Shown here: positions 1 through 5,069 of the stretch, in pieces | How positions within the stretch are numbered: position 1 is the stretch's first letter | How the letters are laid out: each line of letters begins with the position of its first letter | Source: Clostridia bacterium | Lineage (GTDB): Bacteria; Bacillota; Clostridia; Oscillospirales; CAG-272 | DNA: 7,681 bases | Assembly (NCBI GenBank): GCA_900763885.1 | Contig: CAAFLY010000068.1 | Span: 1 to 7,681 of the forward strand | Reading direction: 5' to 3' | Made by a program: the position numbers and the translations under genes | The notes under the pieces: model-generated | The model's input: the letters and a program-made list of their open reading frames with translations, nothing else | Databases searched by the model: none | What the model was told of the DNA's origin: nothing

Positions 1-16
1 AGCCCTATATCTATCG
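1..16. repeat. 16-nt inverted copy of VTC-gene sequence at the window edge
   Basis: Bases 1-16 (AGCCCTATATCTATCG) are the exact reverse complement of 412-427. The match stops at base 17 and begins exactly at the window edge. A 16-base match by chance in a window this size is very unlikely. It suggests the left end is a fold-back junction, either a chimeric read or assembly end, or a real inversion breakpoint. Confidence 0.8.
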
Positions 17-78
17 AGAATGGAAAACTCGGTCACACTTTCAAGAAAGCTCGATTTGAAGATGTCGTTGAAGGTCAT
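1..78 (-). CDS. DUF4956 domain membrane protein, N-terminus only (runs off the left edge)
   Basis: Only the first 26 codons are present, reading from an ATG at 78-76. A good ribosome binding site (AAGGAGA on the minus strand, about 86-92) precedes it. The start MTFNDIFKSSFLESVTEFSI is what I recall for DUF4956 proteins, small multi-pass membrane proteins commonly encoded next to VTC-domain polyphosphate polymerase-like proteins, as here; their biochemical role is not established. After the short amphipathic start the family normally enters a hydrophobic helix, but here the last residues are D-R-Y-R-A, which does not fit. Those bases (1-16) are an exact inverted copy of 412-427 inside the neighbouring VTC gene, so the final four or five codons are probably not genuine. 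The gene is likely co-transcribed with the VTC gene, 104 nt upstream. Confidence 0.75.
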   Translation of the reverse strand, partial: MTFNDIFKSSFLESVTEFSILDRYRA

Positions 79-138
79 AATGAATCTCCTTTTGGATATG
101 ATTTGCAGAATTTTGTTTGAGGAATACGATTGATTTTT

Positions 139-159
139 GCGGGCATTCTTCGCACCCGC
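139..159 (-). other. Intercistronic hairpin between VTC and DUF4956 genes
   Basis: The arms GCGGGTG and TGCCCGC (minus strand) pair with five G-C pairs plus two G-U wobbles around a 7-nt loop, CGAAGAA. On the transcribed strand it is followed by A residues, not U, so it is not an intrinsic terminator for the operon. It could be an mRNA processing or stability element in the 104-nt gap. The rest of the gap holds only the DUF4956 ribosome binding site. Confidence 0.45.
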
Positions 160-182
160 GCGGAACATTTACGATACGTTAT

Positions 183-875
183 TTAACCGTATCTTCTGCA
201 CACCGCGTATTTCGAGAATGCCTGACGGTAAAGTCCTGATGGCTGTACAAGATCCGCGATGATCTCCGGGAGGTATTCGTCGTACTTGACCTCCATGAGC
301 ATATCGTGCGGTGTGGCAGTAGCGGATATGTCGCGGATCCCGGCAAAATAGCCTCTTTGGAACATGCTTGTGCGGATCTCGGAATCGAATGTGACCCGTA
401 CATTCCCTGCCCGATAGATATAGGGCTCGCGGCGATACGATACGGCAACTCTGGCACGCAGTCCACGGCACGTCATCGCGCTGTAAAGGTCCCGGCATAC
501 ATTTTCCGCTCGGTCGCGCAGCCATTCGATCTCCCCGCTCTCTGTGATCGCACATGCCTCGGAAAGGGACAATCGCGCGCTCTCCTTATAGCCGAGGGAA
601 TCGACCTTCCGTTTTTTCTCCAATGCGATATACGATACATCGTCATTGTACCAGCGGATCCGGAATTTCTCCCGCACGCGCACACCGTCCAATTTCTCCC
701 ACAGTGCGTGGTCGTCCGGATCATCGAAATACACGCTGCGGATCCGATAGGTGCCATCCGGCCCGGTATGCGGATCGCTCTGCATCAATGTGCGGATCCT
801 TTGCCGGATGGCGAGATATTCCATGCGGCTCACGACGTATTTCCATTCATGGCGCGGTTTTATGGCGGCATTCAT
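183..875 (-). CDS. VTC-domain protein (polyphosphate polymerase-like)
   Basis: This 230-residue protein has the VTC tunnel-fold pattern; VTC-type proteins make inorganic polyphosphate from ATP. Visible family motifs: HEWKYVV near residues 9-15, YRIRSVYFDD 43-52, the basic strand VREKFRIRWYN 67-77, EKKRK 86-90, the arginine strand RVAVSYRREPYIY 142-154, VTFDSEIR 161-168, the acidic/lysine strand LMEVKYDE 193-200 and the terminal QAFSKYAVCRR 218-228. The Arg/Lys residues and E195 are the kind that line the substrate tunnel in the yeast VTC4 catalytic domain. No membrane segment or signal peptide is seen, so it is a cytosolic stand-alone domain, with DUF4956 perhaps giving a membrane link. The start at 875 is preferred over an in-frame extension to 1232, because AAAGGAGGA (about 881-889) sits just before it and the extension would cross the divergent promoters. 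Catalysis is inferred from the family; bacterial members with DUF4956 are poorly characterised. Confidence 0.92.
   Translation of the reverse strand: MNAAIKPRHEWKYVVSRMEYLAIRQRIRTLMQSDPHTGPDGTYRIRSVYFDDPDDHALWEKLDGVRVREKFRIRWYNDDVSYIALEKKRKVDSLGYKESARLSLSEACAITESGEIEWLRDRAENVCRDLYSAMTCRGLRARVAVSYRREPYIYRAGNVRVTFDSEIRTSMFQRGYFAGIRDISATATPHDMLMEVKYDEYLPEIIADLVQPSGLYRQAFSKYAVCRRYG
412..427. repeat. Partner copy of the left-end 16-nt inverted repeat
   Basis: This is the internal copy, within the VTC-domain gene, where its reverse complement encodes part of the segment around P151-Y152-I153-Y154. It fits the protein reading frame there, so this is probably the original and 1-16 the displaced copy. 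Confidence 0.8.
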
Positions 876-962
876 TTTTGTCCTCCTTTTCGCTCTCACC
901 CGCTGTATAGTGTCTTCCTCTTGTAAGCGGGTTCTGCGGTGGTTTTCTTTTCCTGTGCCTAC

Positions 963-995
963 AGTATACCTGCGCGACCCGAAATGAACCTGAAA
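963..995 (-). promoter_or_regulatory. Candidate promoter of the VTC-DUF4956 operon, weak -35
   Basis: On the minus strand TATACT (968-963) is a good -10 box about 90 nt before the VTC start codon. No TTGACA-like box lies 16-18 nt upstream; at 17 nt the hexamer is AGGTTC. A CTGAAA repeat (990-995) overlaps the -35 position. This geometry suggests a promoter needing an activator bound at or near -35. It is inferred from sequence only. Confidence 0.5.
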
Positions 996-1028
996 AAGTC
1001 TGTGTTTTTCCTCTGAAACTATCTGAAA
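990..1028. promoter_or_regulatory. Three CTGAAA direct repeats, candidate response-regulator operator
   Basis: CTGAAA occurs at 990-995, 1013-1018 and 1023-1028. The last two lie in tandem 10-mers (1011-1020 and 1021-1030) that agree at 8 of 10 positions, the one-turn spacing typical of OmpR/PhoB-family dimer sites. They sit between the leftward -10 box and the rightward -35 box. The adjacent response regulator is the obvious candidate binder, but nothing in the sequence proves it. Confidence 0.5.
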
Positions 1029-1034
1029 ATCCAT

Positions 1035-1084
1035 TTGACAAAGGCTTGCTCCCCCTTTACATTTCGCACGATCTCTGCTACAAT
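1035..1084 (+). promoter_or_regulatory. Two overlapping sigma-A-type promoters for the first two-component operon
   Basis: Promoter 1: TTGACA (1035-1040), 17-nt spacer, TACATT (1058-1063), a perfect -35 box with a weaker -10. Promoter 2: TTTACA (1056-1061), 17-nt spacer, TACAAT (1079-1084), each box with one mismatch to consensus. The second would start transcription near 1091, giving a leader of about 47 nt. Both fit vegetative sigma-A recognition. The CTGAAA repeats end just upstream of the first -35 box. Confidence 0.75.
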
Positions 1085-1097
1085 AATAGAATGGAAG

Positions 1098-1128
1098 AAA
1101 GGAGCGCGCCATACGATTTTGCGGCGCG
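1098..1128 (+). promoter_or_regulatory. Displaced Shine-Dalgarno followed by a GC hairpin, before the response regulator start
   Basis: The good Shine-Dalgarno AAAGGAG (1098-1104) ends 33 nt before the ATG at 1138, too far to act directly. Between them CGCGCC (1105-1110) pairs with GGCGCG (1123-1128) around a 12-nt loop. Folding this 6-bp all-GC stem would leave 9 nt between Shine-Dalgarno and ATG, an efficient spacing. No in-frame start codon lies closer to the Shine-Dalgarno. The only nearer purine run, CGGAAA, is weak. Confidence 0.5.
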
Positions 1129-1137
1129 GAAACAGAT

Positions 1138-1830
1138 ATGCGGATTTTCATTGCGGAGGACGATCCTGCCATTGCACGGGCGATTGCGGTCATGCTCCAG
1201 AAAAATAAATATGCCGTGGAGGTCGCGCACACCGGTACGGATGCTCTGGACGCGATTCTTGCCGGAAGCTATGACGCGCTCATTCTCGACATCATGCTGC
1301 CTGGGATGGATGGCCTTACACTGCTGCGTACGGCTCGCGCACATGGGATTCACACGCCGGCTCTTTTTCTGACCGCGCGGAGTGAAATTGAGGATCGGGT
1401 GGCAGGTTTGGATGCAGGAGCGGACGATTATCTGCCCAAGCCCTTTGCCATGAGCGAATTTCTGGCACGTGTCCGGGCTCTCCTGCGGCGCAGCGAATCC
1501 TATACACCGCGCATACTGACCTTTGGCAACGTGACGCTGAACTGTGGGCAGTATACGTTATCCACCGCGCCGTCCACCGACATGGTACGGCTGAACAACA
1601 AGGAATTTCAACTCATGGAATTGTTCATGCGCCATCCGCGGCAGGTTTTCTCAGCGGAACGGCTGATGGAGCTGGTTTGGGGACTGGATGCGGCGGCGGA
1701 AATCGATGTGGTATGGACATACATCGGATTTTTGCGCAAGAAATGCCGGGCAGTCGGAGCGGATATTGAGATTCGGACGATTCGCGGCGCCGGATACGCG
1801 TTGACGGAGGTAGACGATCATGCTTCGTAA
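1138..1830 (+). CDS. OmpR/PhoB-family response regulator of the first two-component system
   Basis: This 230-residue DNA-binding transcription regulator is of normal length for the family. The N-terminal receiver domain (about 1-115) has the acidic pocket E7-D8-D9, phospho-acceptor D51 in LILDIMLPGMDG, switch T79 and conserved K101 in the LPKPF motif. The C-terminal winged-helix domain (about 130-226) carries NNKEFQLMELFMRHP, a recognition-helix region near VVWTYIGFLRKK and the terminal RTIRGAGYAL motif. The partner is the kinase gene downstream, whose start overlaps this gene by 11 nt, so translation is probably coupled. Two sigma-A-type promoters lie upstream, with CTGAAA repeats that could give autoregulation and control of the divergent VTC operon. 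The start at 1138 is favoured because the receiver domain begins there and no better in-frame start exists, although the Shine-Dalgarno is displaced. The signal and regulon cannot be read from sequence. Confidence 0.97.
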   Translation: MRIFIAEDDPAIARAIAVMLQKNKYAVEVAHTGTDALDAILAGSYDALILDIMLPGMDGLTLLRTARAHGIHTPALFLTARSEIEDRVAGLDAGADDYLPKPFAMSEFLARVRALLRRSESYTPRILTFGNVTLNCGQYTLSTAPSTDMVRLNNKEFQLMELFMRHPRQVFSAERLMELVWGLDAAAEIDVVWTYIGFLRKKCRAVGADIEIRTIRGAGYALTEVDDHAS

Positions 1831-3133
1831 GCTGCGAAGACGGTTCATCGGTGCGGCTCTCACGGCATTCACAGCGGTGATCGTGCTGCTTCTGTGCGTA
1901 ATCAATGTGGCAAACGGGATCAGCATCACAGGACAGCTGGACCGCACACTCACCATGCTTGCAGAGGAACCAACGCCGCCAGCCCCCCCCCCAGAAGACG
2001 ACACCCCCGCAGACAATCGCGCGCCATCGGAGTCGGATTTCGCACCCGATATGCCGGAGCGTTCCGTGTCCCCGCCGATCGATCCGTTTGCGCGCGATGG
2101 GTTTTCGCCGGAGGTACGGTTCATGCTCCGCTTTTTCGCCGTGGAATGCGATGCGGACGGCAATGTAACAGAGGTGGAGCTGGACGCGGACTATATCGCC
2201 TCGATCACGGAGGAAGTCGCTCGGGAATACGCCGCCCGTGCCATGGACCGTGGACAGACGTATGGATTTGTCGCACAGTATCGGTACAAAATCGCACAAA
2301 ACGGGGATGGATACCGCGTGGTCTTTCTGAATGCCGAGCGGGAAATCGGGAATATCCGTTCCTTATTCTGGCTGACCGGTGGGATCGCGCTTGCCAGTAT
2401 CGCCTTATTGACTGTCCTGATTCTCGCTTTTTCCCATCGCGCCATCCGTCCGTATCTGCGGAATCTGGAGGCACAGAAGGAATTTATCACCAACGCCAGT
2501 CATGAACTGAAAACGCCGCTTGCCGCCATCTCTGCCAGTGCCGACGTTCTGGATATGGAGTTCCCCTCCAACGAATGGGTGACGACCATCCGCGAGGAGG
2601 TACAGAAAATGGGCAAACGGATCGCGGATCTCATCACCTTGTCAAGGCTCGATGAGGAAAATCCGTTTCCGGAGCGGCTGCCGTTTTCGATCAGTGACGC
2701 GGTGTGGGAAGCCACAGAGCCGTTTGTATCCCGCTGTACCGCACAGTCTATACCGTTTGACCGAGAGATCGACGACGGTGTGACCGCCACAGGAGACAGT
2801 GCCGCTGTGATGCAGGTCTGCTCCATCCTTCTCGACAACGCGGTCCGGTACACGCTTCCCTCCCCCGATGGCAGGATCCGGCTCTCCGTCTCCAGAAAAG
2901 GCAAGAGAGCGCGTATCGTGATCGAAAACACGTGCGCACTCTCCCCGGATACCGATGTGGACAGGCTGTTTGAGCGGTTTTACAGGGCCGACGCCGCCCA
3001 TCCGACCAAATCCGGCTCCGGTGGAATCGGGCTGTCGATCGCCTATGCCACCATGCGCTCCCTCGGCGGTACGATCACGGCGGAACGGATCCCGGGAATA
3101 CCGGAGAGAATCCGCTTCACGGTACAGCTATAG
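1820..3133 (+). CDS. Sensor histidine kinase of the first two-component system
   Basis: This 437-residue membrane kinase should phosphorylate the response regulator encoded just upstream. One membrane helix (about 11-32) and a second (about 183-204) flank an extracytoplasmic sensor region of about 150 residues, which opens with a proline/acid-rich stretch (about 50-90) and matches no domain I recognise. No HAMP domain is evident: the H-box follows helix two within about 25 residues. The H-box is SHELKTP with phospho-accepting H228, the N-box LLDNAVRYT with N340, then ERFYR (385-389) and the glycine-rich SGSGGIGLSIA (398-408). The usual DxGxG G1 box is replaced by ENTCA (369-373), a degenerate form seen in some Bacillota kinases. 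The ATG at 1820 follows a GGAGG site at 1806-1810. Codons 55-58 contain a run of ten C residues where slippage would abolish the kinase core. Confidence 0.96.
   Translation: MLRKLRRRFIGAALTAFTAVIVLLLCVINVANGISITGQLDRTLTMLAEEPTPPAPPPEDDTPADNRAPSESDFAPDMPERSVSPPIDPFARDGFSPEVRFMLRFFAVECDADGNVTEVELDADYIASITEEVAREYAARAMDRGQTYGFVAQYRYKIAQNGDGYRVVFLNAEREIGNIRSLFWLTGGIALASIALLTVLILAFSHRAIRPYLRNLEAQKEFITNASHELKTPLAAISASADVLDMEFPSNEWVTTIREEVQKMGKRIADLITLSRLDEENPFPERLPFSISDAVWEATEPFVSRCTAQSIPFDREIDDGVTATGDSAAVMQVCSILLDNAVRYTLPSPDGRIRLSVSRKGKRARIVIENTCALSPDTDVDRLFERFYRADAAHPTKSGSGGIGLSIAYATMRSLGGTITAERIPGIPERIRFTVQL
1983..1992 (+). repeat. C10 homopolymer inside the first kinase gene
   Basis: Ten consecutive C residues encode part of Ala-Pro-Pro-Pro in the extracytoplasmic proline-rich segment. 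The frame is open at ten Cs. Losing one C would shift to a frame that stops at 2168; gaining one would shift to a frame that stops at 2505, in both cases before most or all of the catalytic core. Such runs are prone to slippage in cells and to sequencing error. Confidence 0.9.
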
Positions 3134-3148
3134 AAAAAAACGACATAG

Positions 3149-3190
3149 AAAAAGGAGAGACAAGCCGTCATTCCGGTATCTCTCCTTTTT
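3149..3190. terminator. Bidirectional intrinsic terminator between the convergent kinase genes
   Basis: A 12-bp perfect stem pairs AAAAAGGAGAGA (3149-3160) with TCTCTCCTTTTT (3179-3190); an inner CCG/CGG stem (3165-3167 with 3074+100 to 3176, that is 3174-3176) lies in the loop. The T-run on the right serves rightward transcripts and the A-run on the left becomes a U-run for leftward ones. It lies in the 74-nt gap between the two stop codons. Confidence 0.9.
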
Positions 3191-3207
3191 GTTTGTATGC
3201 TTGCTTT

Positions 3208-4275
3208 TTATTCTCCAAGAGCGGGCAGTGTGACGGTGAAATCCGTGATCCCGTTTGCGGAGGTGACTGTGACCGTTCCGCCGTGAAGATCGACGATCTT
3301 TTTCACGACCGTCAGTCCGATGCCGTTGCCGTCCGTGCCGTGGGATTCGTCCACCTGATAAAACCGATCGAAGATTTTCGCCTGCTTCTCCACCGGGATC
3401 TCGCTGCCGGTATTGCGCACGGACACCCGGATCCAGCCGTCCTTTTCCGCCATCCGGAGCATCACCACACCGCCCTCCGGTGTGAATTTGATTGCATTGT
3501 CCATGAGGTTGATCCAGACCTCCTTCAGCAGTTCTTCGTTCGCGCAGATCATATACTCGTCAAAATCCGGTTCAATATCGATGTTCTTCCGCGTCCACTT
3601 GTCCTCCAGAAGCAAAATCGCGCCACGGATCTGCTCGGACAGATCGTATTTCGTGACTCCTGTCAGAATCGTTTGGGTCTCGATCCGGCTGAGATTGAGG
3701 ACGTTCGTCGCCATACAGGACAGGCGCATGGATTCCTCCTCAATGATGGAAAGATATTCCTCCCGCTCCGCTTCTGTCAGATTGCCGTGGCGCAGGAGCT
3801 TGGCGAATCCGGCGATGGAGACGATGGGCGTCTTGAATTCGTGGGAAAAATTGTTGATAAAATCCCTTTGGAGTATGGCGGTATTGCCCAGCTCCGTGGC
3901 AAGCGTGTTGAAGCTGTCCGCGATCGACTTGAACGTGGCGTTCTCGGCAAGCGGCTTTTTATAGTGGAGCCGGACACTGAAATCCCCGGACGCCAGCTGA
4001 TTCATCGCGCCGACCAGCTTTGTCACCGGCCGAAGTGGGAATTTTGCCGTTAAAAACGCAGCCGCCGCTCCGATCACAACACTGAACAGCATCATGATGA
4101 GGATGGTGTTGTCCGGGATGATCGAGGTGCTTTCCGGAATCACGCCGAGCCGCACAAACAGGATGAGCAGTCCCGCAGCGACAAGGACCGTGAGCATCTC
4201 TACGGCGAAAATCACCACGGTGAAGAAAATCGCCAGCACAAGCTGCTGCCTTTTTGCTTCCTTCATATGCTTCAT
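3208..4275 (-). CDS. HAMP-containing, intramembrane-sensing-type histidine kinase of the second two-component system
   Basis: This 355-residue kinase is shorter than usual because its sensor region is tiny. Two membrane helices (about 15-41 and 58-78) are joined by an outside loop of only about 16 residues, typical of intramembrane-sensing kinases. A HAMP domain follows (about 78-132, with FPLRPVTKLVGAMNQLASGDFS). The H-box is NNFSHEFKTP with H145, the N-box NLMDNAIKFT with N260, the G1-region NTG 288-290, the F-box FDRFYQ 302-307 and the G2 box DGNGIGLTVVK 315-325. The ATG at 4275 is preceded at good spacing by GAGGTG, which overlaps the regulator's TGA stop. The two genes are 9 nt apart and surely co-transcribed. 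A second in-frame ATG (codon 4) is possible but lacks as good a site. No ABC transporter, the usual partner of BceS-type kinases, lies in this window, so the stimulus is unknown. Confidence 0.97.
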   Translation of the reverse strand: MKHMKEAKRQQLVLAIFFTVVIFAVEMLTVLVAAGLLILFVRLGVIPESTSIIPDNTILIMMLFSVVIGAAAAFLTAKFPLRPVTKLVGAMNQLASGDFSVRLHYKKPLAENATFKSIADSFNTLATELGNTAILQRDFINNFSHEFKTPIVSIAGFAKLLRHGNLTEAEREEYLSIIEEESMRLSCMATNVLNLSRIETQTILTGVTKYDLSEQIRGAILLLEDKWTRKNIDIEPDFDEYMICANEELLKEVWINLMDNAIKFTPEGGVVMLRMAEKDGWIRVSVRNTGSEIPVEKQAKIFDRFYQVDESHGTDGNGIGLTVVKKIVDLHGGTVTVTSANGITDFTVTLPALGE

Positions 4276-4284
4276 GGGCGCACC

Positions 4285-4959
4285 TCACACATGCTTTACG
4301 GCACGATACCCCAGTCCGCGCACCGATTCTATGGAAAATTCCTCCCAGCCGTCGAAACGCTTGCGCAGTCTGCCGATATGGACTGTGACCGTTTCCCAAC
4401 CGGTATCACACTCCGCGCCCCAGATTTCGTCCATGAGCTGGATGCGCGTGAAAATCTTACCGGGATAGGACAGGAGCTTGTAAAGAAGCTGAAATTCCTT
4501 CTGCGGCAATACCTGTGTCTGTCCATGTCCGGTGACTGTCATCGCGTCGTAATCCAACACAACGTCTCCGCACACGATCCGTCTTTCCGCGGCAATTCTG
4601 GCACGTCTGAGCAGAGCGCGGATCCGCAGCAGCATTTCCTCCTCGTCGATGGGCTTGGTGATGTAATCGTCCGTGCCGACCAGAAATCCCTTGCGCTTGT
4701 CCGCCGGCAGTTGTTTCGCCGACACCATGAGAATCGGGATGTTCTCATCCTCGGCACGCAGCTCCTTTGTGAATTCATAGCCATCCATGCGCGGCATCAT
4801 GATATCGAGAATCACCAGATCGATATGGTTGTGATCCATGCACTCCATTGCCGCCTGTCCATCCTCCGCGGTGGAGACGGTGTAATTCTCTCGCTCCAGA
4901 ATCGCGCGCAGCAGCTGTCTTGTATGCTTATCGTCGTCTACGACCATGATATGAAACAT
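4285..4959 (-). CDS. OmpR/PhoB-family response regulator of the second two-component system
   Basis: This 224-residue regulator is first in its operon. The receiver domain (about 1-118) has acidic residues D8-D9-D10, phospho-acceptor D52 in VILDIMMPRMDG, the switch residue as serine (S80 in MVSAK, an accepted alternative to threonine) and K102 in TKPI. The winged-helix domain (about 127-222) has LPQKEFQLLYKLLSYPG, VTVHIGRLRKRF as the recognition region and SVRGLGYRA at the end. The start at 4959 has only a modest upstream site (GGGGGAT on the minus strand), yet it gives a full receiver domain; the next ATG, at codon 5, has no site. The extended -10 promoter at 5001-5008 and phased 11-bp repeats behind it suggest autoregulation. 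Its targets are unknown; the MBOAT/SGNH operon just upstream on the same strand is a neighbour, not a proven target. Confidence 0.97.
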   Translation of the reverse strand: MFHIMVVDDDKHTRQLLRAILERENYTVSTAEDGQAAMECMDHNHIDLVILDIMMPRMDGYEFTKELRAEDENIPILMVSAKQLPADKRKGFLVGTDDYITKPIDEEEMLLRIRALLRRARIAAERRIVCGDVVLDYDAMTVTGHGQTQVLPQKEFQLLYKLLSYPGKIFTRIQLMDEIWGAECDTGWETVTVHIGRLRKRFDGWEEFSIESVRGLGYRAVKHV

Positions 4960-5000
4960 AGCAGATCCCCCGGTTTCCGATAGAATATTCCGTATAGGAT

Positions 5001-5009
5001 ATTATACCA
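5001..5009 (-). promoter_or_regulatory. Extended -10 promoter of the second two-component operon
   Basis: On the minus strand TGGTATAAT (5009-5001) is a perfect -10 box with the TG extension. No good TTGACA box lies at 16-18 nt; the -35 position is filled by the 11-bp repeats. The predicted start is near 4994, giving a leader of about 35 nt before the ATG at 4959. Confidence 0.8.
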
Positions 5010-5011
5010 GA

Positions 5012-5033
5012 GAAATCGAAACGGAAACGAAAC
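5012..5033 (-). promoter_or_regulatory. Tandem 11-bp direct repeat, candidate operator of the second response regulator
   Basis: On the minus strand GTTTCGTTTCC (5033-5023) is followed directly by GTTTCGATTTC (5022-5012), with 9 of 11 positions identical. One-helical-turn tandem sites placed at the -35 region are the classic layout for OmpR/PhoB-family dimers, and the gene just downstream encodes one. Binding is inferred. Confidence 0.6.
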
Positions 5034-5069
5034 TTTTCCGCGTTTTTTTGAAAATTCGGCAGAGGAAGC

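Noticed and set aside
139..159. Intercistronic hairpin as an intrinsic terminator after the VTC gene
   Set aside because: On the transcribed strand it is followed by A residues rather than U, so it lacks the terminator tail.
241..810. Many GCGGATC and GGATCC words, perhaps a repeat or methylation signal
   Set aside because: Most fall on Ile-Arg or Arg-Ile codon pairs in real genes; codon preference explains them without a special element.
306..926. Open frame of 206 codons on the plus strand
   Set aside because: It lies wholly antisense to the VTC gene and its upstream region, shows no family motif and is explained by the coding bias of the real gene.
876..1232. In-frame N-terminal extension of the VTC-domain gene to an ATG at 1232
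   Set aside because: It would cross the divergent promoter region and the response regulator start, adds low-complexity basic sequence foreign to the family, and the ATG at 875 has an excellent ribosome binding site.
1091..1372. Leader or leaderless peptide beginning with the ATG at 1091
   Set aside because: The ATG lies at the predicted transcript start with no ribosome binding site, and the frame runs far into the regulator gene out of phase, so it looks like chance.
3193..4053. Open frame of 286 codons on the plus strand
   Set aside because: It is antisense to the second kinase gene, whose H, N and G boxes are clear; the translation shows no recognisable domain.
4267..4983. Open frame of 238 codons on the plus strand
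   Set aside because: It is antisense to the second response regulator, which is unmistakable, and begins inside the kinase start region.
5022..5040. CGGAAA/TTTCCG hairpin as terminator of the MBOAT/SGNH operon
   Set aside because: The stem is only 6 bp, has no U-run after it and overlaps the 11-bp repeats, which explain the sequence better.
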